Shown: positions 12,590-24,653 of the stretch, piece after piece
Position numbering within the stretch: the stretch's first letter is position 1
How the letters are laid out: the number at the start of each line of letters is the position of its first letter
Source of the DNA: Vesta saturnalis
Taxonomy: Eukaryota > Arthropoda > Insecta > Coleoptera > Lampyridae
DNA length: 64,000 nucleotides
Direction of reading: 5' to 3'
NCBI GenBank assembly: GCA_036346205.1
Contig: JARFJB010000762.1
Location: forward strand, 4,946,501 to 5,010,500
Made by a program: the position numbers and the translations under genes
The notes under the pieces: model-generated
What the model was told of the DNA's origin: nothing
The model's input: only the letters and a program-made list of their open reading frames with translations
The model's database searches: none

Positions 12590-14221
12590 CATTATTACAC
12601 GTATTTAAAATACATAGTTTTTTTTAGGTTTTGTAATGGTGTATTCTTGTATGTATGTTTGAACAAATACAAAAGTTTTTCGATACACTTACAGGCATCT
12701 TCCTCGGTAGTAATAAAATCTTTATGAACAGTTTAAGATGTTGAAGCAAATTTATGAAATATGAAAACTGAAAACCCTACCATATTTCATACATTTGTTT
12801 CAACATCTATGAAATATTAGATATTTAAAATTTTCTTGAACTGTTAAATTTTTATAATTTTGAATGATGTGGTGGTTTCATGGTTATACAGTTCGATAAA
12901 TTGTGAGTACTTGTAAAAAGAAACAAATTATGTTTTTGTTGGATGAAGCATAATATTGATGATTTTATTGAAATAGCACTTTGAAATTGAACTTAACGTT
13001 TCGGGAATATTATTTGTCAATTTTATTCCCTTCTTCAGAAGTCTAGTATTATTCTTAAAACTTAAATCATTAAATATTTGACCATCTAGAAACGAATTTT
13101 ACAACATTATCACCTATACCTATTTGTTTTTTTAAAACTTACCGCAACAATTTTAATAAAGTTTAAAATATAAATTTAAAAGGTGATAAGCATTATAACT
13201 AAAGCAAAAACCCTTATAATGTAATTGGAGCAGTTAAGCTTCTTAGAGCAAATCACATCCCCAAAGTAACCCTATAATTACAAAATATTTTAATTAGAAT
13301 TTTCATTTTGAAGCAGTAACCTGTAAAAAATCTTACCGCAAAAACGGGAAGGACTAAGACCCCCATATTATTTTAATGACTAAGAATGAACTTTTATACT
13401 TATTTAATCTTTTTTAAAGACACGTGTAATAAACCTTTATGTCGACGCGTAAAAGTGAAAATTCTATTACAAGAGTGCCAACTAAATTGGAAACAGAACA
13501 TGTTGTTACCAACCCACTGACATGTTTTATACTAAAACATTTTAAAAACTATTCTATCATTATTAATTTTTAATTAAATTGTGGTAGATGTTGCTTAAAT
13601 TATTAATATCCGTATTATGATTAACAGTATTGTGTCTTTGAATATAAAACATTTCGATAAAAAGTCTTTTATGAAAATTGTTTTCTTGCGCTAAAATTTT
13701 TTTATTATTAAAATCAAAAGTGTGACCATACGGAAGGTAATGGTTACTAAAAGCAGTATCATTAAGTTTATTTTTAATTGAATAAAGGTGTTGGGCCATT
13801 CGTTTTTTAATGAATGCGATGTTTGGCCAACATAAGATTTAGGACATTTATTACAGTTAATTTTGTATATTAAGTTTGATTTATCCCCATCTGGTATTTT
13901 AGTTTTTAAATTTGAATAAAACTTATTAACTGTATTAAAGTTTTTGAATGTAATGTTATGTTTCTGAGTAGATTTATCCAGAATGATTTTTTTAATTTTA
14001 GTACTAACATTTGGAATATATGGTAGGACAAAGTACTTTTCTGTGGAGTTTTTGTAGTTATTTTTGTATTTATGTCTATTGTAAATCCAATGGATACGTT
14101 TGTTTACATGTTTGTTAATGAAGTGTGTTGGAAAATTATTTTTGATTAAAGCATTCTTGACTTTGTTAAGGTTTTCAGTTCTAAATTGTGGATGAGCAAG
14201 TATAGTTGATAGAGTGATCAT
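12590..14221 (-). mobile_element. Penelope-like element, 5'-truncated copy
   Basis: The element runs right to left. Coding remains at 13,563-14,221 are followed by about 950 bp of 3' flank. In that flank, the minus strand at 12,955-13,045 has cttctgaagaagggaataaa and cccgaaacgtt, strings I associate with Penelope-like 3' ends. Around 12,615-12,665 the sequence resembles the 3' flank of the copy at 17.6-18.6 kb (ttttaggtttt..aatggtgtattcttg). The reverse-transcriptase domain is absent here, so the copy is 5'-truncated, as is common for this class. Confidence 0.65.
13563..14221 (-). pseudogene. Penelope-like polyprotein C-terminus with GIY-YIG endonuclease
   Basis: Penelope-like polyproteins carry a reverse transcriptase followed by a C-terminal GIY-YIG endonuclease. 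The first frame (176 codons from 14,221) contains the linker between them, then the endonuclease start YKINCNKCPKSYVGQTSHSL, with the Cys-rich IxCxxCxxxYVGQT signature. Near 13,798 the frame shifts by one position. The second frame continues with MAQHLYSIKN, DTAFSNHYLPYGHTFDFNN and LFIEMFYIQRHNTVNHNTD, the conserved late endonuclease region including the Glu of RLFIEM. It ends at a stop near 13,563. The frameshift and missing RT make it non-functional. It differs in sequence from the 17.6-18.6 kb copy (SCSCGKVYTGTT), so at least two Penelope subfamilies are present. Confidence 0.85.
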
Positions 14222-14840
14222 CCTTGCTCATCCATAAAATTTATATAGTCCTAAAACTTAATAAACTTCAATACCGGGATGCATTTCACCAATTCGAAAT
14301 TTACACTGCCACGCCACAACAAATAAACAAATTTGCTTACCTGTTTGGGAAATCCAGGCACTACGGCGTCTACAGTCGGTAAATAAAAAAATTCAAAAAA
14401 ATATGTGCGACTACTCGCAAAACTATCGCGTGCGAAAAAAAAAACAGCTGGTCGGACAACGACCGATCTACTTTATAATTACGTTATGTTATTTCTATTA
14501 AAACTTATCTTCAATTCCAATTATATCAACCAGATCAAAATGACTAATTGTCTCTCACATTATTACATTAAGGCTTGAATTAAATAATGAAGCAGACATT
14601 GTCATCGATAAGTTATGTAAATCTACAATTTCTGTAAATCCAATAAATCGCTCAATAACTGGATGCAAACCAAAACATCAACTTTTAAATTTTGAACAAA
14701 ACGTGGTAATGCGAGCGTTGTGAGATTAAGATTACAAAATGTGTACACTAAAAAAGATAACACTCAAGTAATAAACGCTATACATATATTGAAATTTAAT
14801 TAGTATTAACATAAACAATTAGTACTTTGTCCGAAACACT

Positions 14841-15266
14841 GTAACAAACTTTTTATGTTATGTTGAAATTTGCAGTAATGTAAGCAACTTCGTTCATTTA
14901 CGTGTCATGTAAATTGCATACCTTAATGGCTGAAAATATGTATTAAAATTATTTTCGTACTGTTTTCACTTATGGTTCAGGCAGGTCATGCGCAATGATT
15001 TCAATAGCATCGTTTTTGGTAGATGATTAAAAGCGAAAAGAGCATCCATTTTGTTCTATTAAATATTTTGTTGAAATGGTACCTTAACCCGTTTAAATCA
15101 ACCAAGTTTGGCTGTTTTGTAAAGAAATTTACATAATTGGGATCAACAAGTATCAAAACCCTGTTATATTTCCATTTCAAGAATTATTGCACGACCAAAT
15201 TTGAAAGCGTGTATTCAGCAGCATTCAGTTATCAGTAACTTGATTTGAAGTATATATATATATCTT

Positions 15267-15311
<45 letters not shown>

Positions 15312-15530
15312 GTTATTGTTTTAGTTTTAAATTTGTTACATTTAAGGTTTACTTGTTTTCCATAAAATAAGTTGCTGTCCGAGGATTTTTAAAGATTTAT
15401 TTACAGGCTGAAGCTACATCAATGTTGGAAAGCGAACATATCTAATCACAATTAGTTTTAAATTAAAGCAAATTTTAAGAACCAGGCCCATTTAATCTCC
15501 GACAGACTAAAAGGCTTAAAATCTTCAAGT
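14841..15530 (+). repeat. Unnamed dispersed repeat, copy 1
   Basis: Shares several blocks, in the same order and orientation, with 22,261-23,258. These are the start gtaacaaactt, a stretch around cgtgtcatgt, gagcatccatttt.tctattaaat.tttt, gct(g/t)gcgtccgag-like text near 15,372, and the end ..cttaaaatcttc.agtt. A (TA)n tract has grown inside this copy at 15,251-15,306. No coding potential is seen. Copy 2 sits inside a transposase gene, which shows that the family moves or moved as a discrete unit. Confidence 0.6.
15251..15306. repeat. (TA)n microsatellite
   Basis: Two TA runs separated by CTTCAA. It lies within copy 1 of the unnamed repeat and is absent from copy 2. Confidence 0.9.
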
Positions 15531-15539
15531 TGACGTTAG

Positions 15540-17590
15540 AAGTATAAATAACAATTGGGGTGAATTAATAATCACGTCACATCCTGATTTCATCCTTGTT
15601 TTTTAAATATTGAACATTGAACATAATTTTGTATCGTAAAATTTCCAATAACACTAATTCCGATTGAGTTTTGCAAGCTCAGATAACCCAAATTTACATA
15701 CTTTATATATCTTAAATCTTTAGATCACCTCACAATAAAACAGTACAATATGGATTTCGTTCAATACATAAATTTCACAACCGGTAATATGTAATTTTAG
15801 TTAGCGAAATCAAAATAAACTACAGACAAACACCATATGACATACGAATAAATACACTTTATGTATACTGAATTGATATCTAAATGTTGCATAAATAAAG
15901 GCAACCAAAGGCATATTCATCCGTCTGAATCAGTACAAATAAAAACTTTATTAACATCACACAAGTAAATTCGAAAAATAGTTACCGCACAAAGCACCAA
16001 GATAATCAATCGAACTTCCTTTTATTATCCCTAACGATACTGCAATGGACCTTTTGATATTTAATCGACGTAAACCAATGACTCCTTCGAGATATCCTTA
16101 CACAAACTTCATAACGGCAAATTTTTAAACTAAAAACCGCACGCTACGATTACTCCGTCATCTGGTTGACGTTAATATGTACAGAAAACTAAACTTACTT
16201 TTATTTACTTAAAAGCTTATTAAAGCGTCACTATACACAACAAATTTGATCTTTATTACTGACCATCTGTGCACTCGAAACCAACATATTATAATCGGAC
16301 ACTTTTTACAAATAATCCTCCACAGAGGCGATAATCATCCAAAAGAAATAAAGTACGCACTGGTAAAAACACTAACCCACTTATCTGAACTAGATAATGT
16401 CAATCATTTGCAACCATATACGACACTATATTATATCATCGAGATGGGTGAGTCTAATCAATATCCCCCTTGAAGGGTTAATAGGGGATCTTCCCCAACG
16501 AAAGCTCTTTCACCACGGTACCGACGTAAGAAGGTTCCACCTTGCCCCAACACTCATTTTGAGTACGCGACCGAGCCGCAATAACGGGAGTCCACATCAC
16601 TACTTCTTACCCAAGACTGACTTCAACCTCCTTCAGTTTCAGCCATCTTCCATATCATCTCCCTAACCTTTTAAATTAGTTTATTATATAGCTTCGTTAC
16701 TTTAAATTAACATAAGCGCTAAAAACGAAAAGCATTGCGGAAAACTACATCACCTACTTAAATTGCGTTCCTAAACGTTCCTCGTGCAACGTGATGGGTC
16801 TAGATAACGAAACTCTTACGATAATGAACGTGAAAATCACGTAGCTAGAAGCTGTTTAATTAAAATAAATTTGTCCGAATGGCCCGGCTGAATTACGCGC
16901 CAAATTCTTTTAAACCTGCAATATTTGCTCTATATAAAGTAATAATTTTATACTTAATATAATTTTACATGATGTAATTTCAAACCCATTTAACAAAATT
17001 CACCAAAATTTAAAATAACGAGGGCATTTATTTACGCGAAAACTAATCTAAGATAAGAAGATTCACGTGCGAACATAAATCGTAATTTTACTGCAGACTT
17101 TAATTTATTAAAGGCAACGAAACAAAAATAATGCTGACCCTCACAGAATTGGACTTCATAATGTTAATTTGTAATAAATATTCAACTATCTTTAAATACG
17201 TCAAAATAAGTGACTAAAAGAAAGCTTCCAAAATTTATACTCTTTTAATTTTAAGTACATCGAAAAAAAATCTTGCAAACAATTTCAATCCTCAGTATAT
17301 TAACACTTGGAAACAGAACATTTTAAATCTATTGACTTTTAAAACCAAAATTTCGAAAAACAATAAGAACAAAAAGTGATCTGACGTACTTTACTAAAAA
17401 TTCTCACACCCGGTGACACTCCCCTTACAAGATGTTGACTTACCAGGCAACATACAACTATGCTCTACTCTTGTTAATGCTAATGATATACTTTGTGGTT
17501 CAGCTATGTATTATCACATTGTTACAAAAACATAATTACGATGTCATTAAAAAGAAAACATTCCAATAAACAAATCATGACCATGCCTTT
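15540..17590. other. No recognisable gene; GC-richer island at 16.44-16.67 kb
   Basis: Mostly AT-rich sequence without coding signals. The 230 bp at 16,440-16,670 is noticeably richer in G+C and has two overlapping open frames of 75 and 89 codons, but neither has a known motif or protein-like composition. It might be an exon or part of an LTR. Confidence 0.4.
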
Positions 17591-17599
17591 GAGTTTATG

Positions 17600-18620
17600 A
17601 AACATTAATCCAAATTGTACTCATTTTTTTATAGGCTAAATTTCTTTCATGTTACAAATACTTAGCTTTTTTGGTTTTTTTAATAGTGTATTCTTGTGTT
17701 TATATTTTACATAAATTTATACTTCTCGATTATAATTACAGTTATCGTTCTCACTAATATGAAATATGTATATTAAACTGCTTTGAAGATGACATCAGAG
17801 CACCATCTAACGGTCGAAGGCTAACAGTGAAAAGTGTCATAATCAAAGAGCAAATTTGACAAAATTTAATTAAATTATAATATAAGCGTAAAGTTGTGAA
17901 AAACTTTAATTTCAAATTGATAAAACCATTTACAAATAGAAATTAAAGATCTAGTGAAATCTAACAAAGAAATAGTTTTGCATTAATAATTTGAATTGCC
18001 ATTTTCAAATGAAAATGTAGTACATTATTATAGTATTGTGGTAATTGGTAAAACATTTACTCCAAGGTCTAGGAAAAACAGAAAAAACCTAGATATACCA
18101 AAAGTTAAAGTTAGTACTAAGACGTTTATTGTGCTTTATATTAATTATAAGATACCAAAACATATTTAAACGGAGACCTTCTTCTTGCATATTGAAGTTA
18201 TTAGGATGTTTACATATTTTAATAGCTTGACGTTGTGAACGAAATAATAATGAGTTTGTTTTGATAATATTTCTACATAATCTGACAGAATGCCACGATT
18301 TAAATTATTTAAAGTATGCTAATCTAGCGCAGATTTCTCTGGTTGATCCAATCTACAAAATTTCATGTTCTTTACGTTTTGTATCAAAGCTACGTTTTGT
18401 GGTTCCAGTGTATACTTTTCCACAAGAACAAGATAACTTATACACCCCCCGAAGGTGAAAATGGGTTTGACACATCTTCAGGTGTTTTTAAATATACTTT
18501 AATTTTTCTTGAGGGTTAAAAACAGTTCTAATGCCTTGATTAACTAGGATTTTTTCAATTCTTGCCTTGTCACATTGCGTGAAAATCGTGAGGGAAATTG
18601 ATTAATATATTTTTTGTTTG
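17600..18620 (-). mobile_element. Penelope-like element relic: linker, GIY-YIG and 3' flank
   Basis: Read right to left. At 18,500-18,590 a frame gives ARIEKILVNQGIRTVFNPQ, the linker just before the endonuclease. At 18,370-18,480 it gives GVYKLSCSCGKVYTGTTKRS, then FDTKRKEH, the GIY-YIG core with its Arg and Glu. At 18,170-18,250 it gives FRSQRQAIKICKHPNNFNM, then EEGLRLNMFW, the C-terminal block of the polyprotein. Stops and frameshifts separate the blocks. The 3' flank follows, including 17,780-17,830 (catcttcaaagc on the minus strand) and 17,660-17,690. The RT domain is absent. The same subfamily is seen at 1.0-1.3 kb and 20.6-20.8 kb. Confidence 0.8.
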
Positions 18621-18649
18621 TAATATAGGAATTAATTCAGTACATTGAT

Positions 18650-20228
18650 GAATTTTATTATTTTAATATTGTTGTGGAAAGTGAAAAAGAAAATTGAATG
18701 ACGAAATTATGTAGAGTTTAAATTGTGCTAGTATGAATCTATAAACACGTAGACCGGTTAGTTTGCTAAATTTGATCGCATCCATTTTTATTTCCTGCGA
18801 TGTTCTGATATTATAATTATGGTTTGTAATTCTTAGTTTATATCAATTATGTTGTTTGCATAGTCCATCATATGGGATAGTGACTTAGCCTGCTTGTACA
18901 GCTTTTGTAAGCGTTGTTGAGAACTTATTTGACTCAGTTTACAGTAGTAGTAATTTTATTTTTCGTGCATTCTCTGAATTGGCAGTTTCTTGTTTCTTTA
19001 TTTATTGTTGAGTTTCCATGTGGAATGAGTTGTCATTTACCAAATCTAAGCACTTTTAGAAGAGGGGGCAGATGACTGCTTCCTTTTAGGTTAGTTGAAG
19101 TATAGTTCTTGAAGGTTGAACTTTAAAACAATCAGGGTATAGTTTAAGAATAAGTGTCGTTATGGTTGGGTTGAAGACGCGTGCCGACATCGGTACTATG
19201 TTAGTAGTTCGCTTATAGGTTATACTTATTTATACAGGAAACTTACCCACACGGGGAGATACCTACTCTACCTACTCATCACAAAAACGTGAAGTTAGGC
19301 GTGGCAAGATGCTTGTACGATAGAGCGAAAATAATAGCACAAAACAAGAGGACCTGAAAAAATAAAAATAAAATATCGCTAAATAGTTACCTCGATTCAA
19401 CACCTAACCTAAACAGGAAAAGGGTAAACCGGAAAAGAAGAACCTAAATACATAGCGTTAATGCCATATATACAAGGTAGCACAGACAAAACACGAAGTG
19501 TAGGCAGTAAATACAAGATACGCACTGCCTTTAAATCGACCAGTACTCTCAGGGTCTCTCCGGCATCTCGACAACAAGAGAAAAAAATTTGTAATTAAGG
19601 ACATAGTATCCACATAAATATTCCAATAGAAATTAGCTTTCTTATAGACATCTTGTTTGTTAAAATAATTCTCGCTAGTTGAAATTCATTATTTTAGCAA
19701 GCTTTACCAGGTCATTAAAAAAAATTAATGATATTGTTCTAAATAACTAAAAACAGTTTAAGCCAGCTTTTTTCTTTACTAAAAACTATTACGATAAATA
19801 TTTTAATACAGATTTACCAACAAAGGCGACACCAATACCTTAACGAAGCATAATTGAATTTCATGCTTAGTAGTATGCTTTAAAAATCAATTTTTATATT
19901 CATTTCATAATGTCTATTATCAAAAGTCGACCTAGTTACTTTTTCGTTGTTTCTACAACTTTAAAATTAGTTAGGTTATGTACAGGTTTTGTTTACTTTT
20001 GTGAGTTAATCTAGAGGGTTATTTGACTATCAATTCTTAATCTTACTCCAGATGTCCAATACGAATTACGCAATCCCAAAGATTCCTGAGATATGCTCTA
20101 TAGTAAATGTTTAAGGGTTGTTTAAGGGTTGATCTCATAAGAAATAAAAATAATTTAAATGGCATTTAGACGCATTTCCCGTATTTCATTCCTGAAAAAA
20201 ACCCGTTCAGGATCCGCCAAAAAATTAC
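18650..20228. other. No recognisable gene
   Basis: AT-rich with moderately GC-richer patches (19,130-19,560). No protein motifs, inverted ends or tandem arrays are clear. Decayed Penelope sequence upstream of the 18.6 kb relic may run into the start of this stretch. Confidence 0.45.
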
Positions 20229-20229
20229 G

Positions 20230-20299
20230 GATACGGATGCAGACCTTTTATCATACTTGAATATCCGCGGATACGAATACGGATATGGATATATTATCG

Positions 20300-20392
<93 letters not shown>
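20230..20392. repeat. GGATAC-like degenerate repeat and (TA)n tract
   Basis: Degenerate hexamer units (ggatacggatgc; ggatacgaatacggatatggatat) at 20,229-20,293 lead into TA runs at 20,305-20,352 and 20,358-20,392 separated by TTGAA. The same TTGAA stands at the far end, at the start of the SINE, so it may be a short direct repeat. Confidence 0.8.
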
Positions 20393-20395
<3 letters not shown>

Positions 20396-20575
20396 AATGG
20401 CTCAGCGGTAAAGGTGACAGACTTGTAAATGAAAGTTATCAAAGTTCGAATCTGAGAGTATTCAAGTGCTTGGGAACAAATCGTAACATAAAAATTCGAC
20501 CCCAGTGCGAAAACTGTCCTTCTCAGGGCTAAAGCTGATGACGGAAGCAAAGTCCGGTTTCAAATTAAAGTGTTT
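20393..20575 (+). mobile_element. tRNA-Thr-like SINE or tRNA pseudogene
   Basis: The head resembles tRNA-Thr(TGT). A good A box tggctcagcggt lies at 20,398-20,409, an anticodon-loop-like cttgtaaa at 20,424-20,431, and a B box gttcgaatc at 20,449-20,457. The D and T stems are not properly paired, so it is not a working tRNA. The following 110 bp are unrelated to tRNA (ttcgaccccagtgcgaaaac, then tcctt..cagggctaaagctg), as in a SINE body. It starts directly at the edge of a (TA)n tract. If genuine, it is a second SINE family, distinct from the tRNA-Ala type at 5.0 kb. Confidence 0.55.
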
Positions 20576-20594
20576 CATGACTTTACATTTACGT

Positions 20595-20815
20595 CATAAT
20601 TTGAATAAATTTTGTTAAAGTTGCTCTTTCATTTTGACATCATTCACTGTTAGCCTTCGCCCATTAGAGGGTGTTCTGATTTGTCATCTTCAAGGCGGTT
20701 TAACCATATTTAATTTTATTAGCGATATAGTTATTCTTTACTAAAGTTAGATTTCACAGTTGGCTGTATACTTTCATCAAACTGTTATACACCATTTAAA
20801 AAACACAAAAAAGCT
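20595..20815 (+). mobile_element. Penelope-like element 3' flank only
   Basis: Plus-strand text matches the reverse complement of 17,660-17,870. It includes a shared stretch of about 110 bp around cactgttagccttcgccc and catcttcaaggcggtttaa, and a later match atacaccatttaaaaaacac..aaaaaagctaagtattt. No coding part remains. Confidence 0.7.
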
Positions 20816-21248
20816 AAGTATTTTGATTAAAGATACAAATGATTTTCCCCAGCGCACTGTGTCATGCACGAGGAGTATTTTAACAGACTATTTCTCGAGG
20901 ATAAATAGTAATATACAGAAAGTTTATTAAATTAACCAAAGCATTTGTTACAAAAATAATTAAATTAATAAAACCTTGATCCATTTTAAATTGTAAAATT
21001 GTGTTTAATTTCAGTATCTGAGGACTTTGCTTTTATTGGTGTAGTTGTTTTATGAAAAATGGCAGGTGTTGATTGGATCCATTTTTATGAGGTGAATAGT
21101 TAATTTAATTTGTTTATAGTAGTTTAGGTTAATCAAATCTTAATTTACAGAACGAGAATAGCTAAACTACTGCAACCGAGATAACACAAAAAAATTCAAG
21201 AAAACAAACTACTATCGTTGAAAGAAAATGACTTTTTACTCAATGCCA

Positions 21249-21273
21249 CTATCAAAGTAAAAAGTTTAGTCAC
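21249..21273 (+). repeat. Left TIR of IS630/Tc1-type element
   Basis: 25 bp, perfect inverted match to 24,654-24,678. Confidence 0.9.
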
Positions 21274-21738
21274 TTCACTTTGAAGGCCCACTTTACCAGA
21301 CAGGTGGGGTCTATTTATCTAAAATTTTTGCAGTTTAACAATTGATATATTGTTGTTAAAATATGTAAATTCTAAGTGTTTAATTGGCGTAGCTTTGTTG
21401 AATTTTACTTACAAAAAGGTACTAATCGTGTCATTTTTGAAAACGCTGCACATTAAACCTCCATCAATATTTTATTTTCCAATGCATTTAATATTAGTCG
21501 AGAATTAGGTAGTTTGATACTCTCTGAACCTATTACCAAAAAGAAATTATACTCGTGATTATAGGATTATGCGGTTTTGAAAAATGTGCTGTTATTGAAT
21601 AACGGATGGGAAACCGCAACCGTTTTTAATCTAGTAGAGCGCGTGAATGAAGAACTTCTACCTTCAATTTAAGTCAATATATTATTTGTTCGTAAGCCAT
21701 GTTAAATGTTAACATAAATGAGGACATATAAATGTTCG

Positions 21739-21740
<2 letters not shown>

Positions 21741-21804
<64 letters not shown>
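21741..21804. repeat. (TA)n microsatellite
   Basis: About 32 TA units inside the transposon, just upstream of the recognisable start of the transposase. Confidence 0.95.
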
Positions 21805-21807
<3 letters not shown>

Positions 21808-21809
21808 AA

Positions 21810-23960
21810 ACATATGTCCGCCGCGTTTAAACAGATTGTTCTAGCGGTAAAAGCTTTCTTTGAAGTGAAAAAAAAGGCGTAAACGCAATTGTTCTTAAGC
21901 AAGTTACAAACCGAACTGCCGAATACTTGGGGATTAGTTATAGAAGTGTGATAAGGGTATCAACTAAAGAAGGAGCAAGTAGTACTGCTACAGTGTCAGG
22001 GCCGGGGCCAAGAAGTGGTAGACCGAATGTAGATATCGATGGGCGTTAAACGAAGACAAATATTAAATTCTTATATAGAAAAAAGGTTTCCAACTTTAGT
22101 CGAGCTGCATCAAATATTGACAAACGAGTGTCCTGATTTTCCACAAGTACATCCCACCACATTAAAAGATGGGTAAAAGAAATGAATTTTACTTATTAAA
22201 AATTAGAGGAACGGGATGGAATATTTTTTACCGAGGAAACATGGTTTGGTGCAAACCATTTGTAACAAACTTCGAACGTGTTGTTAGTAGTTCATCTCTC
22301 TGTAAGCAACTAACGTGCATTTCGTGTCATGTGTGCTTCATATCATAGCTGCATAAAACATAATATATCTAAGTGAAGCCTTCCATGCATATCGTTTGCA
22401 CATTCAGTTTCAGACATGTTAATGCTTACAGACCCTTTGGGAGCGTCATTTTTTGTGCGATGCTGAAAGGTAGTAAAGCATCCATTTTTGCTCTATTAAA
22501 TACTTTTTATTAAAAGTGCTGTAAATTTTACGGTGAGTTTATTTGAAGTTATTTTACAATGTTTGGGACGTTTGCATTTCAGGCACTTTTACTTTTTATT
22601 TTTTTATTTTTACTTTAACTTCACCTTTACTGTTACTTTTCACACGTTTATACACATCTACGCAATTAATTATTTTACCGTTAATCCAATTTACGGTATT
22701 AGTACGATTAATCAGGAGTGAGGTAATCACCTTCGTTAATGGGAAGTGGAACTCATTAATCCTGTAAATTTATTCATTTGGAAATTATAAAGCATACAAA
22801 TACAGATTTATTTTAACCCTGAGGTAATATTAAGCAACAATTTCCGAAACGCTGACCTAGCATGTAGCCATTTCGTTATCTGCTATGTGACCAAGAATAA
22901 GGTATTCTGATTCCATTAATTACGCATAATATTAATTATTCATTAGGTTATAACGTTACTAACATTAGCATTAAGGTGTTTCCGTATGTAAATAAATATA
23001 GGTTGTGTAATAAAATTTGTTATTGTAGAAATTTTCTTTTAACTTTATTGTATAACGGTTTACTTGTTTATTCCATATTTAAAAACAAGCTGGCGTCCGA
23101 GTATTTAATAATTAGTTTCTGGAAGAAGCAACCCCGATTTTAAATCGAACATATCTAGGTACATGTAAATATTTTTTGATTAATAAGGCAAATTGATAAT
23201 TTTATGAACCTGGTTCACTTTAATCTACGACTGAGCATAAGGCACAAAATCTTCTAGTTATTACCCAAACTGTTAAGTAGCTAAAATATGTAGCCAAGGG
23301 TGTAGAAGTATACTTACAGACACATTCAAGAAAATTTGATTGTGTGGAATTTATTCCCCCAGAAAACCGTGCGAGTTTTGATCAATACCGAGAGACAATT
23401 CAAGAAATGAAATGATTCATGAAGAATGGTTACGGTATGTGTTGGGAGTGATCCCCGATTGGTGATTGTGCTAGATCAAGCACCGTACCACACAACGATA
23501 GATCCAGATTTTAGAAATCCAACAACCGCCTGGAGAAAAAAAAATATAATTGATTGGTTGAACAAAAGAAAAGTTCCGTTACCAGAGCAATTTAATTCAT
23601 TTAACTAAATGACGGGGGCTTTACATTTGGAATTCTCTCGTATGTACAATTATAAAAAAACAATATTAGCTTGAAAAGGTGGTCAAGAAATTACGAGGAG
23701 ACAGTGTTCAAATATTATGGCTCCCAGCAGCCCACTGTGAATTTAACCCAATTGAATTGATATGGGCTTATGTCAAAAATGGAGTTGCGAAGGAAAGCAC
23801 GACGTTCAAAATAAAGGACATTTTGGAACTTTGCAAGTTAGCATTCCAAACTGTGCCAACTGTCGTTGGGAGTAATTGTGTCGATCATGCAGAAAGTCGA
23901 AGATATGGACAGAGAAAAGCAAATTTAGTAGACGTTAGTTATATATTTAGGCGAAGATAG
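21810..23960 (+). pseudogene. IS630/Tc1-type DDE transposase, split by an insertion
   Basis: N-terminal part, 21,810-22,260: frames give AAFKQIVLAV, then a helix-turn-helix-like section (TAEYLGISYRSV), a linker (YIEKRFPTLVELHQIL) and the first catalytic block, now FFTEETWFGANH where the family normally has LDETW. The insertion begins right after this block. Past it, 23,320-23,960 carries NRASFDQYRETIQEMK, then VLDQAPYHTTIDPDF (second catalytic block, Asn to Gln), WRKKNIIDWLNKRKVPLPEQ, WLPAAHCEFNPIELIWAYVK (third block, Glu present), and a C-terminus ending at a stop at 23,958-23,960. The first catalytic Asp appears replaced and several frames are broken. The order and motifs fit the DDE_3 transposases common in insects. 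Confidence 0.85.
22261..23258 (+). repeat. Unnamed dispersed repeat, copy 2, nested in transposase
   Basis: Interrupts the transposase between its first and second catalytic blocks. Shared with 14,841-15,530: start gtaacaaactt; internal gcatccatttttgctctattaaat; ctggcgtccgag; end caaaatcttctagtt. This copy has about 300 bp more in the middle. No reading frame with known motifs and no obvious terminal inverted repeat or target-site duplication was seen. It may be an unclassified non-autonomous element. Confidence 0.6.
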
Positions 23961-24653
23961 CATTTATTATGTAATTAAAAAAAAATTTTCGATATCTAGA
24001 AATTTCGCCTTGTATTGCAATTTTAATATTACGTTCCTGCCTAAAAATGCAGGCTAATACATAAAACCGTTTTGCCGCACTACATAAATTTCGATTTCTC
24101 AGTAGAGGCGACATCAGGTCGCGCGTCGTTGAATTCGTCCTTGTTACCTCTGCGTGCAGTAGACGTTATCCTTCTTCAACGAAATATTTAATTCTATCCC
24201 TGGGTTAGAAGTTATGTAAATTAAGAGAAAGCCGATCTTTCCGTATTTATTGGTTATAATGTATAGTATCCTGTAAAAATATTGCGTATAACGCTTAGAA
24301 TAAGGGAGTTAACAAGCGTTACATTTTTCCTTTATTACAGGGTTGTTAAATAATACAACGTGATGAAATCAGCAACAACCTCCCCCTAAGGAAAGGTGTA
24401 CTTTGGTGTATACCTAAAAATGAGGGCAATCCATTAATTAGTGGTTTAATTATTAATTCATAAAGATTGTTCTTGCGTGAAGAGTGGTGAAAAATGGTGT
24501 TTTCTCGAATATATTTCGCTCTAGAACTTAGCTAAATGTAACAAAAAACATCAAATTAGGTTCATATGCATAGAAATAAATATGGATTATGATTGATGCT
24601 TGATTAAAATCGGCGTAGGTAATAGTTTTCGAAATATAAACGTTTAAAGTCAG

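Noticed and set aside
16246..16666. Two overlapping plus-strand frames of 75 and 89 codons
   Set aside because: No motif, no splice or promoter context that I can support; the GC-richer island is noted but not called a gene.
20393..20470. A working tRNA-Thr gene
   Set aside because: A and B boxes are good, but D, anticodon and T stems do not pair properly, and a SINE-like body follows.
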